From the NCBI GenBank assembly GCA_029252405.1, contig JAQXBM010000022.1, positions 124,001 through 188,000 of the forward strand: a stretch of DNA of 64,000 bases, read 5' to 3'. The position numbers and the translations under genes were made by a program. Positions 10,319 to 19,175 of the stretch are shown here, piece by piece. The notes under the pieces are model-generated. The model did no database searches, was not told where the DNA came from, and was given only the letters and a program-made list of their open reading frames with translations. Numbering within the stretch: the stretch's first letter is position 1; each line of letters opens with the position of its first letter. Source of the DNA: Crocinitomicaceae bacterium (GTDB lineage Bacteria; Bacteroidota; Bacteroidia; Flavobacteriales_D; Crocinitomicaceae).

Positions 10319-10392
10319 AAACGTATCCAAACGTAATTTAACAACGAATTTGCCTTGTAATTTGAAGAAGCTTGTCGTTTGAGCTGCTTTAC

Positions 10393-11619
10393 TTATGAGC
10401 GTAGCTCCATTACTGTGATCTCTGGCATAATACCGACGCGCCCTGCGAATCCTAGGAATCCGAATCCTCGATTAATATATAGATATTGCTCGTTTTCTTG
10501 ATAGAGTCCTGCCCATTTAGCATACCTCAAGGAAATCGGACTCCATTTGAAGTTCGCGGTTTCAATTCCCATTTGAGCGCCATGTGTGTGACCTGAGAAC
10601 GTTATATTGATGTCTTTAAATTCTTTCTTGACTATTTCATCAAAGTGGGTTGGATCATGAGACAAAAGCAGTTTTACTGGCGCGTCTATACCTTCGTATG
10701 CTTTTTCTAAATCCCCCTCTTGATGAAATCCTGCTCCCCAATTCTCTACTCCAATCAGTCCTATTTTTTCTTGATCTTTTTCCAAGTAAACGTGTTCGTT
10801 CAAGAGCAGTCTCCAGCCCATTCGGTCATGAAGTTCTCGAACGGCCTTTCTGTTATCTAGCTTGGCCTGTTCAGAATCCCAATTAGCATAATCGCCGTAA
10901 TCGTGATTCCCTAAAATAGAATAGACGCCCATTGGCGCTTTGATTTCCGAGAACATCTCAATATACGGTTCCATTTCACTCGCGTTATCGTTAACGATAT
11001 CACCAGTAAAAAAGATGACGTCCGCTTTTTGTGCCATTACGAGATCGACACCTCTTTGAACAGCTTCTTTGCTATAAAAACTCCCTGAATGGACATCTGA
11101 AATTTGAACAATTTTTAATCCATCAAAAGTCTTGGGTAAATTGGGTATGTTAATTTTTTCCGAAAACACTTTATAGCGATAAGGTCCCGCAATCATTCCC
11201 CAGCTGAGCGATGTAAACGGTATTGCGGCAACGCCTAGCCCTGTTTTAAGCAGAAAGTCGGACCGTCCAATGGCATTTTCCGACGTTGTCGTTCCTTTGA
11301 TCTTATTTCTCGTGAAGATGCTTAACCTCCACACGTCATCAATAATTAAAAAGACAGTGAAAGTTAATTTTGTCAGGATATTAATAACGATAAAGGAAAA
11401 CCAAAAATTCAATAACCATTTCGGTTGAGCGCTACTAAAAAAGAACATTATCGTAATCGACAAAACCGACAATATCAACAGAAAAAAGTAGCCGTATTTA
11501 ACCGTGTTTTTAAGCCAAGAACTCCAATGATTCCAGCGAGAACGCAAGGAAGCAAAGAGATACCATTCGAGCAATCCAATGATTAAAATAAAGATAATGA
11601 AAGATATCGCTGTTGGCAT
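10393..11619 (-). CDS. Membrane-bound metallophosphoesterase
   Basis: 408 residues from ATG 11619. The N-terminal ~115 residues form about four transmembrane helices. The calcineurin-like phosphoesterase domain follows, with all metal-binding motifs visible in order: ISDVHSG, FTGDIVND, LGNHDYG, LLSHDP and SGHTHGAQ. The closest described family is YkuE/YaeI-type phosphodiesterases acting at the membrane, perhaps on lipids (inference). A TTG 21 bases upstream would add MHHKTRE, but the ATG fits the hydrophobic start better. Convergent with the L,D-transpeptidase gene, 74 bases apart. Confidence 0.9.
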   Translation of the reverse strand: MPTAISFIIFILIIGLLEWYLFASLRSRWNHWSSWLKNTVKYGYFFLLILSVLSITIMFFFSSAQPKWLLNFWFSFIVINILTKLTFTVFLIIDDVWRLSIFTRNKIKGTTTSENAIGRSDFLLKTGLGVAAIPFTSLSWGMIAGPYRYKVFSEKINIPNLPKTFDGLKIVQISDVHSGSFYSKEAVQRGVDLVMAQKADVIFFTGDIVNDNASEMEPYIEMFSEIKAPMGVYSILGNHDYGDYANWDSEQAKLDNRKAVRELHDRMGWRLLLNEHVYLEKDQEKIGLIGVENWGAGFHQEGDLEKAYEGIDAPVKLLLSHDPTHFDEIVKKEFKDINITFSGHTHGAQMGIETANFKWSPISLRYAKWAGLYQENEQYLYINRGFGFLGFAGRVGIMPEITVMELRS

Positions 11620-11784
11620 TTCTCTAGTTTTGTGATGCAATTTAGATATTCGTGGTATTCAGTTGAATACATTTTGCGTTAAAATGTCGCCACAAATTGG
11701 ATTGCAAAGTTCGATCTTTCTTAATCCACAATTTCACATTCATAACTCACACCCGCACCCAATCTCCCAAATACAATCTTTCCC

Positions 11785-11792
11785 TAACTTTA
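11785..11792 (+). promoter_or_regulatory. -7-like box of ftsX, four bases before the start codon
   Basis: TAACTTTA, then ACCGT-type spacing of four bases to ATG 11797. Same spacing as at 12685, 24106 and 58615. Confidence 0.5.
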
Positions 11793-11796
11793 CCGT

Positions 11797-12687
11797 ATGG
11801 GCGAAGGCGCTGAAAAATATAGTCGAAAAGGAGTCAAAACCAGTTACATCTCAACGGTGATTGGGATTTCCTTGGTGCTATTCGTAATCGGTTTGGTGAT
11901 CGCGGCGGTTTTAGGACTCGATCGTGTTCAAACACAATCGAAAGAAAGCCTTGTATGCGACCTCTTTTTTGAAGCTGATTTGAACGAAGCGGACATCAAG
12001 CAAGTCGAGCAAGAACTGAAAACATGGGACGAATTTCGAGAGGTGTACTTCGTGTCTCCGGATCGAGCGCTTGAAACTTTCCAAGAACCCGGACAAGATG
12101 CTGAGGCAATATTAGCTGTCTTCGGAGATGAAAACCCAATGCCCCCGACAATCAGTTTTAAACCGAAAGAAGAACATGCCAATTCAGAAGGTTTGGAAGC
12201 AATTCGAACGAAACTCATGGCGGGTTACGGAGATCGAATTGAAGAGATGAACTACGACAAATCGATGGTGAAAAACGTCAATTTAGGCTTTAAACAGCTG
12301 GTTTGGCTCATTGGAGCTGTCGCATTACTGTTAATTATTGTTGCATTTGCCATGATGAACAATACCATTCGCTTGGCACTTTATTCAAAACGTTTCTCAA
12401 TCAAAACAATGCAATTGGTGGGTGCACGCTCGGGATATATCCGACGACCGTTTTTATGGCAATCCATTGGAATGGGCCTTATCAGCGCAATTTTAGGGAT
12501 GTCCATGGTGCTGCTCGTTATCTACGCAGTCAACAATCTGGTTGATTCCGTTGATGTAAGCATGGACATTTTTCACTTCTTAGTCCTACTCGGAGCACTC
12601 CTAATTATAGGGATTGTCATCTCTTTTGTCTCAACTTGGTTAGCACTTAACAAATATTTGAGAATGAAATTGGACGATTTGTATTAA
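11797..12687 (+). CDS. ftsX: Cell division protein FtsX (ABC transporter permease)
   Basis: 296 residues with the FtsX layout: a cytoplasmic N-terminus, a transmembrane helix at ~26-48, an extracellular domain to ~170, and three more helices (~172-192, ~225-250, ~258-282). Family knowledge: FtsX pairs with the ATPase FtsE and controls cell-wall hydrolases during division. No ftsE lies next to it in this window. It is first in the run ftsX, DUF3098, uppP, truB, queA, an order seen in other Bacteroidota. A -7-like box ends four bases before the ATG. Confidence 0.93.
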   Translation: MGEGAEKYSRKGVKTSYISTVIGISLVLFVIGLVIAAVLGLDRVQTQSKESLVCDLFFEADLNEADIKQVEQELKTWDEFREVYFVSPDRALETFQEPGQDAEAILAVFGDENPMPPTISFKPKEEHANSEGLEAIRTKLMAGYGDRIEEMNYDKSMVKNVNLGFKQLVWLIGAVALLLIIVAFAMMNNTIRLALYSKRFSIKTMQLVGARSGYIRRPFLWQSIGMGLISAILGMSMVLLVIYAVNNLVDSVDVSMDIFHFLVLLGALLIIGIVISFVSTWLALNKYLRMKLDDLY

Positions 12688-12692
12688 ATTTG
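12685..12692 (+). promoter_or_regulatory. Exact -7 box overlapping the ftsX stop codon
   Basis: TAAATTTG matches TAnnTTTG exactly; its first three bases are the TAA stop of ftsX. It ends four bases before the next ATG (12697), suggesting an extra internal promoter. Confidence 0.55.
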
Positions 12693-12696
12693 GTGC

Positions 12697-13077
12697 ATGA
12701 GTAAGAAAAAATCAAGTCCAAAAGGAAAGAAAGCAGAAATGCTTGACAGCGAAATGATCCAACAGCCTGTTGAAAAAGCTGCTGCTCCAGCTGAACAGGA
12801 AACTGTCGATTTAACGGAATTCAGAAAGACGCAACCGTTGTCGTTTAGCAAAGCGAATTACAAATTGTTGTTTATTGGACTTGGAATTAATATCCTCGGA
12901 TACATTTTAATGATTGGTGGTGCTGCTGAAGAATTGGATCAATTCGATGCAGATGCCTTGTTCAGTCATACACGTATCACGATTGCTCCTCTCTTAATTT
13001 TAGCCGGTTTTGCTTTGATTGCTTACGCGATTATGAAAAAGCCAAAGGCTGAGCCAGAAGCGGAAACGGAAGTTTAA
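12697..13077 (+). CDS. DUF3098 family membrane protein
   Basis: 126 residues. A Lys-rich N-terminus and an acidic linker are followed by the DUF3098 region: FSKANYKLLFIGLGIN, a first transmembrane helix (~62-82), a short loop and a second helix (~98-115), then an acidic tail. The function is unknown. In Bacteroidota this family is regularly found between ftsX and uppP, exactly as here, which hints at a link with division or envelope synthesis (inference). The gap to ftsX is nine bases and to uppP ten. Confidence 0.85.
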   Translation: MSKKKSSPKGKKAEMLDSEMIQQPVEKAAAPAEQETVDLTEFRKTQPLSFSKANYKLLFIGLGINILGYILMIGGAAEELDQFDADALFSHTRITIAPLLILAGFALIAYAIMKKPKAEPEAETEV

Positions 13078-13087
13078 ATAACCCTAC

Positions 13088-13894
13088 ATGAGTTTTTTAG
13101 ATGCGATTTTACTCGGAATCATTCAAGGATTAACCGAGTTTCTGCCCGTTAGCAGTAGTGGACACCTCGAAATTATGAAAGCGATTCAAGGACAGGAATT
13201 GTCTGGTGAATCAAGTATGATGATGACGGTCGTGCTGCACTTCGCAACTGCATTGAGCACCATCGCCGTATTTTGGAAAGAGGTTTTACGCATCATCAAA
13301 GGACTATTTCAATTCAAAATTAATGATGAGTTTTTGTTTTCAGCGAAGATTGTCATCTCCATGATTCCAGCCGCAGTGGTTGGTGTGTTTTTCGATGATT
13401 TCATTGAAAGCTTCTTCAGCGGAAAGATTTTATTAGTTGGATTGATGCTCATCGTAACTGGAATAATTCTATTTATTGCTGAAAGAGCGAAGCGAACCGA
13501 TAAATCTGTTGGATTCAAAGATGCAATGATAATTGGGGTCGCTCAAATGATCGCCATTCTCCCTGGTATTTCCAGATCTGGATCAACAATCGGAACATCA
13601 GTTATTCTAGGAATTGATCGTGAGCAAGCAGCGCGCTTTTCGTTTTTGATGGTCGTACCATTAATTTTAGGGAAAGTCGCAAAAGACGTGATGAGTTCAG
13701 ACTTTTCAAAAGAACTTGCGTCATCAGAAATCTCAAGTTCAGTATATGCCGCAGGATTCGCAGCGGCATTTCTCGTTGGAATCGTCGCTTGTACATGGAT
13801 GATTCAACTCGTTAAGAAAAGCAAGTTGAGTTACTTCGCTTACTATTGCTTCATTGCTGGAACTGCCACAATTTGTTGGTCATTATTCGCTTAA
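13088..13894 (+). CDS. uppP: Undecaprenyl-diphosphate phosphatase
   Basis: 268 residues, the usual length of the BacA/UppP family. The N-terminal motif QGLTEFLPVSSSGHLE and the second motif LPGISRSGSTI contain the Glu, Ser, His and Arg residues of the active site. About seven to eight transmembrane helices are visible. It dephosphorylates undecaprenyl pyrophosphate so that the lipid carrier can be reused for peptidoglycan and polysaccharide export; overexpression of this family confers bacitracin resistance. It lies in the ftsX-queA run, with a three-base gap to truB, so translation is probably coupled. Confidence 0.96.
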   Translation: MSFLDAILLGIIQGLTEFLPVSSSGHLEIMKAIQGQELSGESSMMMTVVLHFATALSTIAVFWKEVLRIIKGLFQFKINDEFLFSAKIVISMIPAAVVGVFFDDFIESFFSGKILLVGLMLIVTGIILFIAERAKRTDKSVGFKDAMIIGVAQMIAILPGISRSGSTIGTSVILGIDREQAARFSFLMVVPLILGKVAKDVMSSDFSKELASSEISSSVYAAGFAAAFLVGIVACTWMIQLVKKSKLSYFAYYCFIAGTATICWSLFA

Positions 13895-13897
13895 GAT

Positions 13898-14629
13898 ATG
13901 AGTTCACCGACAAGTTCAGCACCAGAACACATTCAAGAATTTGCAGCAGGAAGCACCATTTTGGTGGATAAACCCTTGAATTGGACCTCCTTTGATGTGG
14001 TCAATAAGATTCGATGGAACCTCAAACAAGTATTGGGCGTTAAGAAAATCAAAGTGGGACATGCAGGAACACTCGATCCTTTGGCAACTGGATTACTCGT
14101 TTTGTGCATTGGAAAACACACAAAGCAAATCAATGACATCATGGTAGGAACAAAAACCTACACGGGAACGATCTTACTGGGAAAAACAACACCATCCTTC
14201 GATTTAGAAACAGAATTCAACCAAGAATTTCCAATTGATCACATTACGGAAGAAGACTTTGAGCAGGTCCGAAAGTCGTTTTTAGGAGAGCAGCAACAAG
14301 TCCCGCCCATCTTTTCAGCCAAGCAAATTGACGGTAAACGTGCTTACGATCTTGCAAGAGCAGGAATAGAAGTAAAAATGAAATCGAATTCGGTCACAAT
14401 CGAAGATTTCAAAATTGATACTTCCGACTTGCCGAACGTGAAATTCGAAGTGACGTGTAGCAAAGGAACCTACATCCGTTCCATCGCAAATGATTTTGGG
14501 GAGCGACTCAAATCGGGTGGAACATTAATCGAACTTCGCAGAACACAATCAGGCGAACAACATATCAACGAGGCAAAAACTGTTGATGAGTGGATTGAGT
14601 TTATTCGGTCCGATCGTCCGATTGTCTGA
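13898..14629 (+). CDS. truB: tRNA pseudouridine(55) synthase
   Basis: 243 residues. The catalytic motif GHAGTLDPLATGLL contains the nucleophilic Asp. The later KGTYIRSIANDFG block is also typical of TruB. It makes pseudouridine 55 in the T-loop of tRNAs. The protein is shorter than E. coli TruB and lacks the C-terminal PUA-like extension, which is common in Bacteroidota. Its last codons (EFIRSDRPIV) fall inside the intergenic repeat that begins at about 14609, so the natural C-terminus may have been altered by the repeat. Confidence 0.96.
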   Translation: MSSPTSSAPEHIQEFAAGSTILVDKPLNWTSFDVVNKIRWNLKQVLGVKKIKVGHAGTLDPLATGLLVLCIGKHTKQINDIMVGTKTYTGTILLGKTTPSFDLETEFNQEFPIDHITEEDFEQVRKSFLGEQQQVPPIFSAKQIDGKRAYDLARAGIEVKMKSNSVTIEDFKIDTSDLPNVKFEVTCSKGTYIRSIANDFGERLKSGGTLIELRRTQSGEQHINEAKTVDEWIEFIRSDRPIV

Positions 14630-14711
14630 TTTTCGGATTGTCCGATATCTAAGTTGAAAACGGCGTTCTCGGATAATCTGATAATCTGAGAGCAAAGCGA
14701 TCGGAAAATCG
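14609..14711. repeat. Repeat family B: clustered TCCGAT/ATCGGA units overlapping the truB 3' end
   Basis: Many short units of the type TCCGATTGTCTGAT and ATCGGAAAATC in both orientations. Related copies lie at 39270 and 47820. The cluster begins before the truB stop (14627-14629) and ends just before the queA promoter. Confidence 0.7.
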
Positions 14712-14744
14712 AACTACCCACCCAAACCGAAACAAAAACTTTTT

Positions 14745-14752
14745 TATCTTTG
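14745..14752 (+). promoter_or_regulatory. -7 promoter box of queA
   Basis: TATCTTTG, an exact TAnnTTTG match, 57 bases before the ATG at 14810. It overlaps a TTG at 14750 that would otherwise be an upstream start, which argues for the downstream ATG. Confidence 0.6.
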
Positions 14753-14809
14753 CCACCCTTGATTTTAAACGCAAGAATCTCAAGGAATAAAAACCAAAGC
14801 AATCGGCGT

Positions 14810-15868
14810 ATGAACAAAATGAAATTATCTCAATTTAACTTCGAATTACCTGAGGAGTTAGTTGCAGAATATCCGAGCGATAACCGTGATGAGGCCCGTT
14901 TAATGGTTATTCACCGTGAAACAGGGAAAATTGAACATAAACTCTTCAAGGATTTGATCGATTACGTTGACGAAGAAGATGTGATGATCATGAACAACAC
15001 GAAGGTGTTTCCTGCTCGAATGTTTGGTAATAAAGAAAAAACTGGAGCGAAGATCGAGGTGTTTCTTTTGAGAGAATTGAACCGCGAAAGCTTGCTTTGG
15101 GATGTTTTGGTTGATCCAGCACGAAAAATCAGAATTGGAAATAAATTGTACTTCGGTGAAGACGAATCATTGGTTGCGGAGGTAATCGACAATACAACTT
15201 CACGTGGACGTACTTTGCGCTTCTTGTTTGATGGACCTTACGAGGAGTTCAAGCAGAAAATAACGGAATTAGGTCAAACACCACTTCCAAAATACATCAA
15301 GCGTGATGTAGAGAAAACGGATTCTGATCGTTACCAAACAATTTACGCAAAAGAAGAAGGAGCCGTGGCTGCACCAACCGCAGGATTACACTTCTCACGT
15401 CAATTGATGAAGCGTTTGGAATTGAAAGGAGTTGATTTCGCCGAGGTAACATTGCACATTGGATTGGGAACTTTCCGTCCGGTGGAAGTTGAAGACCTTA
15501 CGAAACACAAAATGGATTCTGAGCAAATGATCATTACGCAGGGATGCGCTGACACAGTAAACAAGGCGAAGAAAAACCGCAAGAAAGTATTTGCTGTTGG
15601 AACGACTTCGATGCGTGCGATTGAAACATCTGTTTCTACAGACGGTTTATTGAAGCCATACGAAGGTTGGACGAACAAATTCATCTTCCCACCATACGAA
15701 TTCAGTATTGCGGATGCATTGATCACAAACTTCCACACGCCATTATCAACATTGTTGATGATGATTTCCGCTTTCGGAGGTCACGAGCGCATGATGGATG
15801 CTTACCAACAAGCAATCAAAGAGAAATACAAATTCTACTCATACGGAGACGCAATGTTGATCCTTTAA
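14810..15868 (+). CDS. queA: S-adenosylmethionine:tRNA ribosyltransferase-isomerase
   Basis: 352 residues from ATG 14810 (a second ATG at 14819 gives [14 protein letters not shown], the usual family start). Characteristic blocks are [29 protein letters not shown] and [12 protein letters not shown]. It transfers and rearranges the ribosyl part of AdoMet onto 7-aminomethyl-7-deazaguanine in tRNA, giving epoxyqueuosine at the wobble position. It has its own promoter and a strong terminator at 15896, so it need not depend on the upstream operon. Confidence 0.96.
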   Translation: MNKMKLSQFNFELPEELVAEYPSDNRDEARLMVIHRETGKIEHKLFKDLIDYVDEEDVMIMNNTKVFPARMFGNKEKTGAKIEVFLLRELNRESLLWDVLVDPARKIRIGNKLYFGEDESLVAEVIDNTTSRGRTLRFLFDGPYEEFKQKITELGQTPLPKYIKRDVEKTDSDRYQTIYAKEEGAVAAPTAGLHFSRQLMKRLELKGVDFAEVTLHIGLGTFRPVEVEDLTKHKMDSEQMIITQGCADTVNKAKKNRKKVFAVGTTSMRAIETSVSTDGLLKPYEGWTNKFIFPPYEFSIADALITNFHTPLSTLLMMISAFGGHERMMDAYQQAIKEKYKFYSYGDAMLIL

Positions 15869-15895
15869 GAGAACGAATTTTTAAATCATACTGAG

Positions 15896-15927
15896 AGCTC
15901 CGACATTTATCGTCGGAGCTTTTTTTG
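15896..15927 (+). terminator. Intrinsic terminator after queA
   Basis: Perfect nine-bp stem AGCTCCGAC / GTCGGAGCT with a seven-base loop, followed by seven Ts. It lies 27 bases after the queA stop. Confidence 0.9.
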
Positions 15928-15942
15928 TTCTTGGAAGATGGA

Positions 15943-16033
15943 CTTCGAGAGCCTCAGTCCGCAAATCGTTTGTAAAATGTTGGCATTTCGGAGAGTTGAT
16001 TGAGGGCTGAGGCTCTCGAAGCCCGAACTCCCT
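15943..16033. repeat. Intergenic inverted repeat (family A-like)
   Basis: Perfect 15-base arms CTTCGAGAGCCTCAG (15943-15957) and its complement (16007-16021), 49 bases apart, followed by CCCGAACTCC. The second arm resembles the CTGAGG...CCGAACTCC core of the copies at 39122, 47010 and 47707. Confidence 0.6.
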
Positions 16034-16083
16034 ATCACCACCCTCTCAATTAATCAATAAATCCAACGCTCCTCGTCCAAATT

Positions 16084-17007
16084 ATGACTACTTTTGTGGC
16101 GCAAAACACCTTCATGGACAAGACACAGGATATAAGCGCAAAAGCTCCGAGTAAGGTAAAATCATACATGGTTTTTACGAAGTTCCGCTTGTCCGCCTTA
16201 GTTGTGGTTTCTGCACTTTCTGGTTACCTCTTCATGGGTGGTTCAGACTTGAAAGAAATACTCTTGTTGGTTGTTGGTGGAACACTCGTTACAGCAGCGT
16301 CAAATGGTTCAAATCAGATTTGGGAGCGCGAGCTCGATAAAAAAATGAACCGAACATCGAAACGACCACTTCCACAAGGTCACATGTCGGTGAATGAAGC
16401 CTATACAATCGTGATTGTTTGTTTAATTGCTGGTTCCGCGATGCTCGCGATGCTCAACTTGTCATCTGCATTACTCGGACTGGGAGCATTCATCTCTTAC
16501 GTGTTCATCTACACACCGATGAAGCGTAAATCGCCTTGGGCGGTATTCGTTGGGGCATTTCCAGGAGCGATTCCACCAATGTTGGGTGCAATTGCCTTCA
16601 AAGAGGAATTTGGAATCGTACCAGGAATACTATTTTTTGTTCAGTTCATTTGGCAGTTCCCACACTTTTGGGCAATTGCTTGGGTGGCTTACGACGACTA
16701 CAACGCTGGTGGATTCTCACTTCTTCCTTCTAAACAAGGAAAATCAAAAAACTCGGCCTTTCAAATAGCCGTTTATTCATTGCTACTCATCCCATTCAGT
16801 TTAATGCCGTGGATACTCGGTTGGACAGGTTGGACATCCATGATTCTTGCTACCATCCTTGGTGCGGCATTTTTCTGGTATTCGTATAAATTATTCCTCA
16901 CGTGCGATGACAAAGACGCACGGAGAGTCATGTTTGCATCATTTTTATATCTCCCCGTAATTCAATTCATCTACGTGTTTGACAAAGTCGAGGGATTCAT
17001 TCCATAA
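16084..17007 (+). CDS. ctaB: Protoheme IX farnesyltransferase (heme O synthase)
   Basis: 307 residues from ATG 16084 (297 from 16114). A UbiA-type prenyltransferase with about eight to nine transmembrane helices. The first polyprenyl-diphosphate motif reads NQIWERELDKKMNRTSKRPLP in pieces: N...ERELD...NRT..RPLP; the first Asp of the usual NxxxDxxxD is Glu here. The second motif is YDDYNAGGF. It adds the farnesyl group to heme b for heme-copper oxidase. First gene of the oxidase block; the subunit III gene follows after ten bases. Confidence 0.93.
   Translation: MTTFVAQNTFMDKTQDISAKAPSKVKSYMVFTKFRLSALVVVSALSGYLFMGGSDLKEILLLVVGGTLVTAASNGSNQIWERELDKKMNRTSKRPLPQGHMSVNEAYTIVIVCLIAGSAMLAMLNLSSALLGLGAFISYVFIYTPMKRKSPWAVFVGAFPGAIPPMLGAIAFKEEFGIVPGILFFVQFIWQFPHFWAIAWVAYDDYNAGGFSLLPSKQGKSKNSAFQIAVYSLLLIPFSLMPWILGWTGWTSMILATILGAAFFWYSYKLFLTCDDKDARRVMFASFLYLPVIQFIYVFDKVEGFIP
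16089..16096 (+). promoter_or_regulatory. Possible -7 box at the start of ctaB
   Basis: TACTTTTG matches TAnnTTTG but lies five bases inside the frame that starts at 16084. If it is used, translation would start at the in-frame ATG 16114. Confidence 0.3.
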
Positions 17008-17017
17008 ATCAAATGTT

Positions 17018-18097
17018 ATGAAAGAAAAAAGTTTTAAAGAAATTAAATCAGATTTTAGCGAAGACGGAAACAAAGAGCAAATGGGTAAGGCCAAAATGAA
17101 CCTTGTCTACGTTGGAATTTTTAGCGTCTTGATGTTTTTTGCCGGACTCATCTCCGCTTACGTCGTAAGTATGGGTGATTCATTTTGGTTGAAAGTGCCA
17201 TTTCCAAATCCATTTTGGATCAGTACAACACTTATTTTAATTAGTAGTGTAACGCTCATCCTAGGTTTGCGCTTTGCTCGATCTGGAAACACCAGCGGAC
17301 TTAAATCCATGATGGGGATCACCTTCGTTTTGGGACTAGCGTTCGTGTATTTTCAATTCAAAGGGTACGGACAATTAGTCGACAATGGTGTTCACTTCAG
17401 TTTCAACAGAATTGTGGTAACCGATGGTCGCTACGGTGATTACTTCGAAATTGAAAAAGACGGAAAATACGTTGAAGTAAACGGAAATGACTTCTTCCTC
17501 AGCGGAAAGAAAATGAATGATGCGGAAATGAAAGATTTACAGTCCTTCATGGCACAATTCGAGAAACCTTCCGATAAAATGACCTTCAACATCAAGGAAT
17601 ACGGGAAATACAAGATTTTATTCAATAACCGTGAGCTGACTTTAAAAGATGGACAACTCGTTACTCATAAGGACGAGCCACTTGAATATTTGGATTCAGA
17701 ACGCCTCAGTTTCTTAGCGGTGAATATCTGCGATGGAAGAGGTGATTTCTATGTTCGAGGAGAGATGGGGAAAGATTTCCATGTCTTCTACAAAGGCAAA
17801 GAATTGACATACGAAAACCGAGAGTTGATGTATCAAGGAGCAAAACTGGATCCATACCTTCAAGTGAAAGCAATGGAATCTTACGATACCGCGTCTTCCT
17901 TTTTATACATCATAACATTGGCGCATTTAATTCACGTGATCATTACAGTATTATTCCTTTTGAGGGCTGTAATCTTCTCATTTTCAGGTAAAATTAACGC
18001 GAACGATACCATTCGACTTAAGATGACAGGAATATTCTGGCATTTTTTAGGTCTATTGTGGGTGCTTTTGCTACTATTTTTGCTTTTTATTCATTAA
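17018..18097 (+). CDS. Cytochrome c oxidase subunit III paralogue 1, with a large hydrophilic insertion
   Basis: 359 residues from ATG 17018. Transmembrane helices are visible at ~29-51, ~68-86, ~98-114 and, after a gap, ~294-320 and ~335-357. The C-terminal HxxxIHVI...WHFLGLLWV pattern is that of heme-copper oxidase subunit III. About 165 hydrophilic residues (121-288) with no recognised domain separate the third and fourth helices; family members are normally near 200 residues. Second gene in the oxidase block, 22 bases before the second subunit III paralogue. Subunits I and II are outside the window. Confidence 0.85.
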   Translation: MKEKSFKEIKSDFSEDGNKEQMGKAKMNLVYVGIFSVLMFFAGLISAYVVSMGDSFWLKVPFPNPFWISTTLILISSVTLILGLRFARSGNTSGLKSMMGITFVLGLAFVYFQFKGYGQLVDNGVHFSFNRIVVTDGRYGDYFEIEKDGKYVEVNGNDFFLSGKKMNDAEMKDLQSFMAQFEKPSDKMTFNIKEYGKYKILFNNRELTLKDGQLVTHKDEPLEYLDSERLSFLAVNICDGRGDFYVRGEMGKDFHVFYKGKELTYENRELMYQGAKLDPYLQVKAMESYDTASSFLYIITLAHLIHVIITVLFLLRAVIFSFSGKINANDTIRLKMTGIFWHFLGLLWVLLLLFLLFIH

Positions 18098-18119
18098 ACT
18101 TGCATAAAAATTTTTCAGG

Positions 18120-19157
18120 ATGGCAGGACATGCTTCGAAACAGATAGATTCCAAAACCTTATGGGGCGGACAGATGTCTCCGTTTAGCACGAGCTACGGT
18201 AAATTAATGATGTGGTTCTTCCTTGTGTCAGATGCACTGACGTTTGGAGGCTTACTAATTGCGTATGGTTTTACACGTCACAGTTGTCAAGATGCTTGGC
18301 CGATTGGTGAGGAAACCTTCAACTCATTACCGTTTTTAGGGCACGGATACCCGTTGATTTATGTTGCATTGATGACATTTATCTTGATCGTATCATCGGT
18401 AACGATGGTATTGGCGGTTGAGGCAGGTCACCGAATGGACAAAAAAGGAGTTGTGAAATGGATGATTGCAACAATTATCGGAGGATTCTTCTTCGTTGGT
18501 TCGCAAGCATGGGAGTGGTCTCACTTCATTCACGGTTCTGAATTTGGAAAGATTGAATTGGAAGATGGTTCGATGGCAATCGTCAAAGGACATTTCGGAG
18601 AAGTGGAAAACTTCACAATTTTCGAAGCTGGACGTCACCACAAAGTTGGAGATCAAATCACGTCGGATGACATGGATTTGGATCACGAATACCGTCACGC
18701 AATCGCCGAAGGTCACGTTGAAAACAATGTGATTACACTTCACGACGGATCGAAAGCCAACATTTCTAAGAAAGATAACGAGCACATGGAGCTCATGATC
18801 AAAACGGATGGAGGTGAACGCAAAATTGGAGATCACATTAAAGATCACGACCTAGCTGCTGAGTTGTACAACAAAACGGTAAACGCTGGTGTCAAAGGAA
18901 ATGTAATCTTTGGTGCAAACCTTGAGCAGAATGAGTACGGTCCTCAGCAATATGGACAGTTCTTCTTCTTCATTACTGGATTCCACGGATTCCACGTATT
19001 CTCAGGAGTTATCATCAACATCATTATTTGTTTAGGAGTAATCAGAGGGGTGTATCACAAACGTGGACACTACGAAATGGTTGAAAAAACTGGATTGTAC
19101 TGGCACTTTGTCGATCTTGTTTGGGTATTCGTATTTACCTTCTTCTACCTTGTTTAA
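18120..19157 (+). CDS. Cytochrome c oxidase subunit III paralogue 2, with a His-rich insertion
   Basis: 345 residues. Helices at ~28-50, ~78-100, ~112-132, then ~278-308 and ~325-345. Family motifs are clear: WEWSHF before the insertion and GFHGFHVFSG, YWHFVDLVWVF after it. Residues ~138-275 form a soluble insertion with about ten His and many acidic residues, at the same position in the fold as the insertion of the neighbouring paralogue. Larger forms of this subunit are known in Flavobacteriia. The gene lies 22 bases after paralogue 1 and 18 before subunit IV, clearly one operon. Confidence 0.9.
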   Translation: MAGHASKQIDSKTLWGGQMSPFSTSYGKLMMWFFLVSDALTFGGLLIAYGFTRHSCQDAWPIGEETFNSLPFLGHGYPLIYVALMTFILIVSSVTMVLAVEAGHRMDKKGVVKWMIATIIGGFFFVGSQAWEWSHFIHGSEFGKIELEDGSMAIVKGHFGEVENFTIFEAGRHHKVGDQITSDDMDLDHEYRHAIAEGHVENNVITLHDGSKANISKKDNEHMELMIKTDGGERKIGDHIKDHDLAAELYNKTVNAGVKGNVIFGANLEQNEYGPQQYGQFFFFITGFHGFHVFSGVIINIIICLGVIRGVYHKRGHYEMVEKTGLYWHFVDLVWVFVFTFFYLV

Positions 19158-19175
19158 TAGAAAATTGACTCAATT

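Noticed and set aside
14750-14809. Upstream TTG start for queA.
   Set aside because: It lies inside the consensus -7 box TATCTTTG; the ATG at 14810 or 14819 gives the family's usual N-terminus.
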